39,765 nt of DNA from an uncultured Erysipelotrichaceae bacterium. Its GTDB lineage: Bacteria; Bacillota_I; Bacilli_A; Erysipelotrichales; Erysipelotrichaceae. A program made the translations under genes and the position numbers. Positions 34,126-39,765 of the stretch are shown here, in pieces (the stretch's first letter is position 1; every line of letters starts with the position of its first letter). The stretch is taken from contig CASFOT010000022.1 in the NCBI GenBank assembly GCA_949296305.1, forward strand, positions 1 to 39,765, written 5' to 3'. Under the pieces are notes generated by a model, which saw only the letters and a list, made by a program, of their open reading frames with translations, did not search any database and was not told the origin of the DNA.

Positions 34126-35484
34126 GTGGACTCGATTCCCCGACAGCTTTTGCTGCAGGTGGTGCTGATTTTGGTCAATGCCTTTTTTGCAGCAACTGAG
34201 ATTGCGGTAATTTCTTTAAATAGTACAAAACTGGAAAAACAAATTGAAGAGGGAGATCGAACAGCAAAAAAACTGTTAAAGTTAGTAGAGGAACCTTCAG
34301 GTTTCTTGTCGACCATTCAAATTGGTATTACATTAGCAGGGTTTTTAGGCAGTGCTTTTGCTGCAGAGAGCTTTTCTGATTTATTATCAAACTGGATCTG
34401 GAGTGATTTGCATTTTACAGCAATACCTCTGTATGTCTTAGATACTTTATCCGTCATTGTGATCACCATTATCCTTTCTTATTTCACTTTAGTATTTGGT
34501 GAATTGGTGCCAAAACGGATTGCCATGCAGAAACCTTATGAAATTGCGGAACTATCTTGTGGTGTCGTACGCGGTGTTGCTTTTGTCATGCGTCCGGTCA
34601 TTGCATTGCTTTCATTATCAACCAATGGGATCTTACGCCTGCTACATTTAAAAACAGAAGCACAGGAAGACAGTGTCAGCGAAGAAGAAATTCGCATGAT
34701 GGTAGATTTGGGAGAGAAACGTGGCGTATTGGATGAAGAAGAAAAGGAATGGATCACCAACGTTTTCGAATTTGATGATACGCCGGTAAAAGATATCATG
34801 GTTCGTGCCAACGAAGTGGTGGCAGTTTCTGTGGATGCAACAAAAGAAGAAATCTTGCAGCTGATCAGTGAAAAAGGATTTTCTCGTATTCCAGTCTTCG
34901 GCAAAGATCTTGATGACATCTTAGGTGTCTTATATGCGAAAGATTTTTTGATCGAAACGCAGAAAGACCGGCCTTTTGATGTGAGAAATATTTTACGAGA
35001 TCCTTATTTTATTCCAGAACAGGTTACTGCGGATGTACTTTTTAAAGACATGCAGAGCCGCAAGATCCGCTTTGCCATTGTTTTGAATGAATTTGGTGAA
35101 GTGAGCGGAATCATTACGATGGAAGATCTTTTGGAAGAAATCGTAGGTAATATCTATGACGAATACGATCAACAAGAGCTTCCTGAGATTATGCGTGTTG
35201 GAACACATAAATGGAAAGTCAGCGGAAATATCGATATGGAAGATCTCCTGGAAGAAATTCCTTTACCCGTAGAATTAGATGATTCATACGATACATTAGG
35301 CGGACTTGTTCTTTCGCTGTTAGGCAGCATCCCAAAAGATGGCGCACGTTTTCGATTGGAATGCGGACAATATGTACTGGATGTCGTTAATGTGGAAAAT
35401 CACCGCATATTAGAAGTCATCATCGAAGATACTGCTCCACAGTCAAAAGATGAACAGAAGGAAGAGGCAAAAGAAGCCGATTGA
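34126..35484 (+). CDS. CNNM/CorC-family protein with CBS pair (HlyC/TlyC-like)
   Basis: A 452-residue protein: DUF21/CNNM membrane domain (about 1-190: NAFFAATEIAVISLNSTKLEKQIEEGD, GFLGSAFAAESFSDLL, LVFGELVPKRIAMQKPY), CBS pair (about 215-335: MVRANEVVAVSVDATKEEIL, GFSRIPVFGKDLDDILGVLYAKDF, AIVLNEFGEVSGIITMEDLLEEIVG) and a C-terminal CorC_HlyC domain (about 350-435). The family includes Mg2+/Co2+ efflux or regulatory proteins; calling it a haemolysin would be misleading. The start is GTG at 34126, nine nt after AGAGGAG. The 123 nt upstream hold a GCTGATC/GATCAGC hairpin (34066-34085) without T run. Confidence 0.92.
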   Translation: MDSIPRQLLLQVVLILVNAFFAATEIAVISLNSTKLEKQIEEGDRTAKKLLKLVEEPSGFLSTIQIGITLAGFLGSAFAAESFSDLLSNWIWSDLHFTAIPLYVLDTLSVIVITIILSYFTLVFGELVPKRIAMQKPYEIAELSCGVVRGVAFVMRPVIALLSLSTNGILRLLHLKTEAQEDSVSEEEIRMMVDLGEKRGVLDEEEKEWITNVFEFDDTPVKDIMVRANEVVAVSVDATKEEILQLISEKGFSRIPVFGKDLDDILGVLYAKDFLIETQKDRPFDVRNILRDPYFIPEQVTADVLFKDMQSRKIRFAIVLNEFGEVSGIITMEDLLEEIVGNIYDEYDQQELPEIMRVGTHKWKVSGNIDMEDLLEEIPLPVELDDSYDTLGGLVLSLLGSIPKDGARFRLECGQYVLDVVNVENHRILEVIIEDTAPQSKDEQKEEAKEAD

Positions 35485-35521
35485 TCATAAAAACATCATC
35501 GGGCAGACTTGCCTCTTTTTT
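35462..35521 (+). terminator. Terminator after the CNNM/CBS gene, overlapping its 3' end
   Basis: AAGAGGCAA (35462-35470), inside the last codons, pairs with TTGCCTCTT (35509-35517) followed by a T run. A smaller GGGCA/TGCCT stem (35501-35514) could form instead. Confidence 0.65.
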
Positions 35522-35572
35522 ATCAATGTGAAATATTGTCTGATGAAGAAAGATGGGAATGATCGTATTTCA

Positions 35573-35581
35573 TGATATAAT
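35573..35581 (+). promoter_or_regulatory. Extended -10 promoter of the HAD phosphatase gene
   Basis: TGATATAAT (35573-35581), with no clear -35 and a leader of about 58 nt ending in GAAGGAAAGAAGG. Confidence 0.55.
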
Positions 35582-35646
35582 AAATATGAAAAAATAGATC
35601 ATAACTATATGAATTTTTATCGACAGAAGGAAAGAAGGAAAACAAA

Positions 35647-36489
35647 ATGATACGTTTATTTGCAAGTGATTTGGACGGAACGCTTTTAAACGAAAAACAT
35701 GAATCAGATGATGTTATTGAAAGTTGCTTACAAAAGGTCGTCATGAATGGAGGTGTATTTACGGTTGCGACCGGGCGTAGCATAGAAATGATTCATCTAG
35801 GGAAAGCCGATGACCAAATTTACGTCATCTGTATGAATGGAGCAGTCATCTTTGATCCAAACAGACAGATCATTCTGCAAGAAGAGATTGATAAGGAATC
35901 ATTAGGAAATTTGTTAAAACAGTTTCCTGACTTTTATCTTGAATGTATTTCTCCACAAAAAACATTTTTGCGTCAAGATAAAGAGAGTTATATGAAAACG
36001 TTGCTAGATCCAGAGACAGTAAGTAACCGGCCCAAAAACTGGGCAAAGCGTTTCCGGGATAGAGCGGAGCACCATATTTCTTTTTCGTGTACAGATGAAG
36101 AGATCCTATCTTATCCGATATGCAAAGTAAATTGTATGATTCGTAATCCGGAAGTGACCAAAGCCGTAAATGAATACTTAGATGCCTATCGTTCAAAATT
36201 AGTTAACGCACCAAGCTTTCCAGGGGGAATCGAGATCACAAAAGCAGGTGTTAATAAAGGAAGCGGTATTTTATGGCTGGCGGACAAACTCGGTATTCAG
36301 AAAGATGAAGTTGCCGTATATGGGGATGGCGGAAATGATTTAGAAATGTTAAAGATGTTTACCCATTCTTATGCACCGAATACAGCTAGTGAAGCGGCTA
36401 TAAAAAATGCTTCGCATGTGATTGGCCCTTATCAGGAATACAGTGTGGTCAAGCATATTGAACACACGATAGATACAGAAAGAAGCTGA
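35647..36489 (+). CDS. Cof-type HAD-superfamily phosphatase
   Basis: A 280-residue HAD hydrolase with a large C2B cap: motif I FASDLDGTLLNE (nucleophile Asp8, Asp10), motif II VATGRS, the ITKAGVNKGSGILWLADKLGI segment carrying the motif III Lys, and motif IV YGDGGNDLEML. Cof-type proteins dephosphorylate sugar phosphates, FMN, PLP or similar small molecules, usually with broad specificity, so no substrate is assigned. The lipoprotein gene follows after 49 nt and may be cotranscribed. Confidence 0.93.
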   Translation: MIRLFASDLDGTLLNEKHESDDVIESCLQKVVMNGGVFTVATGRSIEMIHLGKADDQIYVICMNGAVIFDPNRQIILQEEIDKESLGNLLKQFPDFYLECISPQKTFLRQDKESYMKTLLDPETVSNRPKNWAKRFRDRAEHHISFSCTDEEILSYPICKVNCMIRNPEVTKAVNEYLDAYRSKLVNAPSFPGGIEITKAGVNKGSGILWLADKLGIQKDEVAVYGDGGNDLEMLKMFTHSYAPNTASEAAIKNASHVIGPYQEYSVVKHIEHTIDTERS

Positions 36490-36538
36490 CATAGATTTAA
36501 AAGGCTCACTTAAAATAAAAGGGAAAGGACAAAAAAGA

Positions 36539-37879
36539 ATGAAAACAAAAAAAGGATTAAAGAGGTGGTTGATCTTTGCGTTATGTTTGTCGCTTATGCC
36601 GATCGGCGGTTGTTCACAAACACCTGATGCATTGACATTGTTAGAGGCATCAAGCAAAGAGATGGAAAAGTTGAATTCCTATGAGGTAAATCTGACTTTA
36701 GGATTGAATATGGGATTTGGAGACGGAAAAAGTGAGATCAATATTGGGATGAATGGGGAAGGTTTTTTACAAATGATTAACGATCCATATGCATCTTATG
36801 GAGAAGTTACTGTGACCGTTGACTCCTTCGGACAAGAAGATACGGTCGTTTCAAAATCATACCAATATGAAAAAGATGGAAAAATACTGCAATATGTTGA
36901 TGATGGCAGCGGTTGGAGCACACAATCCAGTGAAGGATTAACGGCAGATACTGCACAAAGCACGATGAGCTTGTTTGACTACAGCTTTGCAGAAAAATGT
37001 GAGCCAAAAGTGGTGGGATCCGAAACGATTGATGGCAAAGATACATGGAAAGTGGAATTTACGGCATCATTTGAAGACCTGATGGAATTATCAGAAGAAG
37101 AAGTTGATGAATCTGCACAAGTTTTTCTTTCTTCATTTGGTAAAAATCTTCAGCTAACTTGTACTATCTATATTGATAAAGAAACAAAACGTTATGCAAA
37201 AACAGTTTTGACATTGACGGGGTTGGAAGAACTGATGAATCTGATCTCAAAATTTAGTGAAGATGTTCCAGAAGGTATGGAAATTTCGATGGATGATGTT
37301 GCAATCGAATTTACTTATGGCCGTTTCGATGAAGTTGATCAAATCGACATTCCTAAAGAAGTTGAAGACCTTTCAGTTGACAATGCTGCCAATAATGCAT
37401 GGGGAACGATGAAAGTGTCTGTAGGTTCTTCAAATTTGGTCATTGGGGAAAGCTCTTTACAGCAATTGATTGATGCAGGTTTTGTTTTGGATGATACACA
37501 AGCAATGGATAAGACCATGGAATCCGGCGATGTACAGTATTGTGTCTTGACCAGAAAAGGGAATGAATTTTATGTAGGTATTGAAAATACGACATCAGAT
37601 ACGATCGATACCAAAGAAGCAACGATCTATTCTTTTTATGGATACTATTTACAAGATGACATTGTATTGGAAGGTGGGATCCATGCAGGATCTACTGCTT
37701 CAGAAGTCAAGAAAGCATATGGAGAACCATTGACTGTAACGGACGAGGATTATTATGATTTATGGTACTATGAAATCAATGATTCGTTCTCTTCCAAGTA
37801 TCTGGAATTAGGATTGGAAGACGGCGTCGTGACAGATATTGATTTATCCGTTTACTATTTCGGCAGTTTTTTTGCGTGA
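36539..37879 (+). CDS. Lipoprotein with LolA/LppX-like N-terminal domain, function unknown
   Basis: A 446-residue lipoprotein: basic N terminus, hydrophobic core and lipobox IGGC (Cys25). Residues about 30-270 resemble LppX/LolA-like beta-rich proteins of Firmicutes: LLEASSKEMEKLNSYEVNLTL opening, GSETIDGKDTWKVEF, and an IYIDKETKRYAKTVLTLTG strand pair. A second domain (about 285-446) has YSFYGYYLQDDIVLEGGIHAGSTASEVKKAYGEP, a SmpA/BamE-like or DUF-type motif in which a G..G.t..eV...yG.P turn is typical. It probably sits outside the cell and binds a hydrophobic or cell-wall ligand; that is inference. GGGAAAGGA precedes the ATG. Confidence 0.8.
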   Translation: MKTKKGLKRWLIFALCLSLMPIGGCSQTPDALTLLEASSKEMEKLNSYEVNLTLGLNMGFGDGKSEINIGMNGEGFLQMINDPYASYGEVTVTVDSFGQEDTVVSKSYQYEKDGKILQYVDDGSGWSTQSSEGLTADTAQSTMSLFDYSFAEKCEPKVVGSETIDGKDTWKVEFTASFEDLMELSEEEVDESAQVFLSSFGKNLQLTCTIYIDKETKRYAKTVLTLTGLEELMNLISKFSEDVPEGMEISMDDVAIEFTYGRFDEVDQIDIPKEVEDLSVDNAANNAWGTMKVSVGSSNLVIGESSLQQLIDAGFVLDDTQAMDKTMESGDVQYCVLTRKGNEFYVGIENTTSDTIDTKEATIYSFYGYYLQDDIVLEGGIHAGSTASEVKKAYGEPLTVTDEDYYDLWYYEINDSFSSKYLELGLEDGVVTDIDLSVYYFGSFFA

Positions 37880-37890
37880 TGATAAAGAGG

Positions 37891-37977
37891 AAAGAAGAGG
37901 AACTTGAATGCATGGAAGCTCCATTGTTTGGCAATCCAAACTTTGGGGTCTGCTTCAGAAAGGTTCCTCTTCTTTTT
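37891..37977 (+). terminator. Long-loop terminator after the lipoprotein gene
   Basis: A 13-bp perfect stem (37891-37903 and 37963-37975) with a loop of about 59 nt, ending in a T run. The length of the loop is unusual; it also separates this gene from the convergent CarD-like gene. Confidence 0.65.
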
Positions 37978-38008
37978 ACAAGATCATGCCAATCGCACAA
38001 ACCATTAT

Positions 38009-38494
38009 TTATCTAATGGATCGTTCTAATGATGTCAATAATTGCTGTTCAACGATCGATCGTTCTCCATGCATGGCAACAGACAATATGATGCTCATTC
38101 GAGCGAAGATGATCCGATAGTAACGTTTTTCACTTTCTGCAAATTTTTTCCTAGCTGTCTCTGCATGGGTCTTATCGATAAATAAAGTTTTTAATAATGA
38201 TAGCCATGGTTTGATGTCGTATTGGTCCAAGATATTCTTGCAGCTGCGATCAACTGCATTTCGCGTGATCGAGACAGTTGGCAGTGAAGGTAACAGGTCT
38301 AACAGTGCCAAAGCTTCTTCTTTGGACGGCAGTGTACGCAGGTGCTGAAGACGATTTTGAACAGGCACATCATAACAGCAGTTTTCTGATTCCAATGAAG
38401 CCAGATGATAATATTTAATGCCATTTCTTTCTTCAATATGCTCGATCTGAGCTAATAATAAGCGATATAAAACAATGTCACCGATCTGAAACAT
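38009..38494 (-). CDS. CarD-like RNA-polymerase-binding protein
   Basis: A 161-residue protein. The N-terminal part MFQIGDIVLYRLLLAQIEHIEERNGIKYYHLASLE, then CCYDVPVQN, follows the CarD/TRCF RNA-polymerase-interaction fold (FxIGDxVxYxxxG...I......YY.L......VPV.N), though the usual Gly after the first strand is missing. The helical tail (KPWLSLLKTLFIDKTHAETARKKFAESEKRYYRIIFARMSIILSVAM) matches the CarD C-terminal domain (L...K......L...E...L..A...L..E). CarD proteins stabilise open promoter complexes. The frame extends upstream, but ATG 38494 follows AAAGGAG and gives the family start. Divergent, so its regulatory role is provisional. Confidence 0.75.
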   Translation of the reverse strand: MFQIGDIVLYRLLLAQIEHIEERNGIKYYHLASLESENCCYDVPVQNRLQHLRTLPSKEEALALLDLLPSLPTVSITRNAVDRSCKNILDQYDIKPWLSLLKTLFIDKTHAETARKKFAESEKRYYRIIFARMSIILSVAMHGERSIVEQQLLTSLERSIR

Positions 38495-38512
38495 GATGAT
38501 CTCTCCTTTGCT

Positions 38513-38556
38513 AAAAAAACAGTGCAGAACAACTGGACTTACGTTCTTCTGCACTG
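38513..38556 (-). terminator. Intrinsic terminator or attenuator in the CarD-like gene leader
   Basis: On the minus strand CAGTGCAGA (38556-38548) pairs with TCTGCACTG (38528-38520), loop about 19 nt, followed by seven T (38519-38513). It lies between a plausible promoter (38571-38579) and the gene's ribosome site, so it would stop transcripts early unless overridden. It also ends transcription coming from the DUF3793 gene. Confidence 0.75.
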
Positions 38557-38570
38557 CTCGTTGCATATTT

Positions 38571-38579
38571 ATTTTACCA
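38571..38579 (-). promoter_or_regulatory. Promoter of the CarD-like gene
   Basis: On the minus strand TGGTAAAAT (38579-38571) is an extended -10, with CTTACA at 18-nt spacing as a possible -35. The start would be near 38564, only some 8 nt before the terminator hairpin. Confidence 0.45.
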
Positions 38580-38655
38580 ATTTTTTGAAATTCATGTAAG
38601 CAAAAAAAGGAACGAAAATGAATCAACAGAGAGTGTAAAACAATGGAGCACAGGG

Positions 38656-39210
38656 CTATATGAGCTGTTCGATCGAATATCCATGACATAGACCGCTCAG
38701 CAATTCATGAGTGCAATCATCATAAAGCTGAAATAATCGCTTGGCAGCCTGCGGGTATTGGTATACATTCCAATAGCCTCGAAACAAACAAGGCTTTCGC
38801 TGGCAAAAACTACGCACATCAGATAATGGATATCCTAAAAAAATACCGATCTCATGCGGATAAACTGGACAATGATGCAAACGATCATCTAAATGAGCGA
38901 ACAGTTTGGAAAGCGGTTCTTTCGGATAATGGAAGTCCGCTAAGAACTGCTGGATCTCTTTTTTCTTTAACCATAGGGAGAGTCGGTTCTTTTGATAGAC
39001 AAAGATCGTCATGCGATGCAGATCCGATTGAAGCAATTTGATCGAGATTCCTTTGTCATTCAGCTTTTGTTGGTACAGCCGGGTCAGATGCTGTATATCT
39101 GTAAAAGCATCATGATCCAGATGAAACATATTTGCGACCTTATATTTCTTTAATACCGGAGCGCAGTAAATGGCTAACATTTGTTCAAAGCGGGCTTCTT
39201 CCTGGATCAT
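38656..39210 (-). CDS. DUF3793-family protein
   Basis: A 184-residue protein of the DUF3793 family, function unknown. Family stretches are FEQMLAIYCAPVLKKYKVANMFHL at the N terminus, the PHEIGIFLGYPLSDVRSFCQRK motif, and FRGYWNVYQYPQAAKRLFQLYDDCT near the end. It lies 3 nt after the flavodoxin-like gene and has only a weak ribosome site, so its translation is probably coupled. In other Firmicutes I recall the same pairing with a flavodoxin, sometimes near iron-uptake genes, which suggests a role in redox or iron metabolism. Confidence 0.85.
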   Translation of the reverse strand: MIQEEARFEQMLAIYCAPVLKKYKVANMFHLDHDAFTDIQHLTRLYQQKLNDKGISIKLLQSDLHRMTIFVYQKNRLSLWLKKKEIQQFLADFHYPKEPLSKLFAHLDDRLHHCPVYPHEIGIFLGYPLSDVRSFCQRKPCLFRGYWNVYQYPQAAKRLFQLYDDCTHELLSGLCHGYSIEQLI

Positions 39211-39213
39211 CTT

Positions 39214-39567
39214 TCAAAACTTTGCCAAAATTTCCCGGATCTTTTCAAGATCGTCATCCGTTCCGGCATTTTCTACTTTATATAAACAATCAACATCATA
39301 TTGCTCAGCAATCTTGTCACCAGCCATACAGTAGGCTTCGCCATAACTGGTATCGCCAGAGACGATGACACCTTTGAGAAAAGCCGCATTTGCTGATAAA
39401 AAGCTTTCTGCTTCTAAAGGTACATCACCAAAACCATCGGTGTAAGTAAATAAGATATAATCTTCCGCAATCGTTTCATTTCCATTTTGAATGCAAAGAG
39501 CATCATATAGTAATTGTGACACGATCGATTCGACATTGCCTGTCCTGGATGCATAAACAATTTTCAT
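39214..39567 (-). CDS. NrdI-like flavodoxin
   Basis: A 117-residue flavodoxin-fold protein. The phosphate loop is SRTGNVES (7-14), followed by FTYTDGFGDVPLEAESFLSANA and the NrdI-like stretch KGVIVSGDTSYGEAYCMAGDKIAEQYDV, then LYKVENAGTDDDLEKIREIL. NrdI supplies reduced oxidant to the manganese form of class Ib ribonucleotide reductase. No nrdE or nrdF is nearby, so it could be that NrdI or a short flavodoxin used as electron carrier when iron is scarce. ATG preceded by AAAGGAGG. Confidence 0.85.
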   Translation of the reverse strand: MKIVYASRTGNVESIVSQLLYDALCIQNGNETIAEDYILFTYTDGFGDVPLEAESFLSANAAFLKGVIVSGDTSYGEAYCMAGDKIAEQYDVDCLYKVENAGTDDDLEKIREILAKF

Positions 39568-39581
39568 TAAATCTCCTCCTT

Positions 39582-39601
39582 TAGTTAGCTATAGCTAACT
39601 A
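39582..39601. promoter_or_regulatory. 20-bp palindromic operator of the flavodoxin-DUF3793 operon
   Basis: TAGTTAGCTATAGCTAACTA is a perfect palindrome. It begins about at the expected transcript start and ends next to the ribosome site, where a bound repressor would block initiation. The TTAG-rich half-sites resemble metal-dependent DtxR-type boxes (TTAGGTTAG..), and also MarR-type operators; the regulator is not in the window. Confidence 0.75.
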
Positions 39602-39608
39602 TATAGAT

Positions 39609-39637
39609 ACCTTATCATCATTGTGCGGGCCTGTCAA
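39609..39637 (-). promoter_or_regulatory. Promoter of the flavodoxin-DUF3793 operon
   Basis: On the minus strand consensus TTGACA (39637-39632), a 17-nt spacer and TAAGGT (39614-39609). The start falls near 39602, at the edge of the palindromic operator. Confidence 0.7.
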
Positions 39638-39730
39638 TAAAAGGGCCCAGAAAGCTTGTTGTATGCGGCTAACATGTTGCCTTCGTTCTTAGTGATTTTG
39701 ATCATGTTCATATGGTTTTCGGTTAAATCA

Positions 39731-39765
39731 TGTTATAATGACTAATCGTTAAGAGGAGGAATAGA
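39731..39765 (+). promoter_or_regulatory. Promoter and ribosome site of a gene beyond the window
   Basis: Extended -10 TGTTATAAT (39731-39739) and GAGGAGG (39753-39759) with 6 nt left before the window ends, so a plus-strand gene should start within a few bases after 39765. It is divergent from the flavodoxin operon. Confidence 0.65.

Noticed and set aside
34126-35484. Annotating the CNNM/CBS protein as a haemolysin.
   Set aside because: The name comes from an old family label; the domains are those of CorC/CNNM ion-transport-related proteins.
37908-38120. A 70-codon plus-strand frame between the lipoprotein and the CarD-like gene.
   Set aside because: It starts inside the terminator loop and runs antisense into the CarD-like gene, with no ribosome site.
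39214-39567. Firm assignment as NrdI of ribonucleotide reductase.
   Set aside because: The sequence is NrdI-like, but no nrdE or nrdF is visible and its partner is DUF3793, so the gene symbol is withheld.
1-39765. Search for CRISPR arrays, IS elements, prophage genes, tRNA or rRNA.
   Set aside because: No regularly spaced repeats, transposases, integrases, phage structural genes or tRNA-like cloverleafs were seen.

Overview
This 39.8 kb window looks like chromosomal core DNA of a low-to-moderate-GC Firmicute. Strong AGGAGG ribosome sites, many extended -10 promoters, intrinsic terminators with A/T tracts on both arms, a glmS ribozyme, a cre-like site and gene content such as DUF3793 and a livJHMGF operon ending in a CBS-ACT gene all fit. 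Erysipelotrichia (gut or oral anaerobe) is my best guess; the sequence alone does not prove it. I see no rRNA, tRNA, CRISPR array, IS element or prophage.

Layout. 1-4.3 kb: end of glyA, then rlmH, two small minus-strand genes (YcxB-like membrane protein, GNAT acetyltransferase) and the glycolytic pair pgk-tpiA. 4.3-7.2 kb: minus-strand OmpR-type regulator, sensor kinase and triple-PepSY lipoprotein, translationally coupled. 7.3-10.2 kb: an M50 membrane protease, then minus-strand glmS behind a glmS ribozyme. 10.4-15.8 kb: livJHMGF plus a CBS-ACT protein. 15.9-25.7 kb: oppBCDFA, followed after a long hairpin by an M24 peptidase, a divergent guanylate-kinase-like protein, an EamA permease and an aminotransferase. 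26-31.2 kb: a regulator with two AraC DNA-binding modules and two tandem Old Yellow Enzyme/FeS/FAD reductases behind a cre-like site. 31.2-33.1 kb: one minus-strand gene fusing a VUT/YhhQ queuosine-precursor transporter to tRNA-guanine transglycosylase. 33.2-37.9 kb: a membrane protein of unknown function, a CNNM/CorC-type CBS protein, a Cof-type HAD phosphatase and a lipoprotein. 38-39.6 kb: minus-strand CarD-like gene with an attenuator-like leader, DUF3793, and an NrdI-like flavodoxin under a 20-bp palindromic operator. A new plus-strand promoter and ribosome site close the window.

How the genes work together. Much of the region serves nutrient salvage by an amino-acid-using anaerobe: branched-chain amino acid import, oligopeptide import with proline peptidase, permease and transaminase, and queuine or 7-deazaguanine salvage. 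The reductase pair probably disposes of electrons onto unsaturated substrates under carbon-catabolite and AraC control. The items most worth a second look are the transporter-Tgt fusion with its apparently leaderless start, the tandem-AraC regulator with the reductase pair, the leader ORF across the glmS ribozyme, and the flavodoxin/DUF3793 operator.
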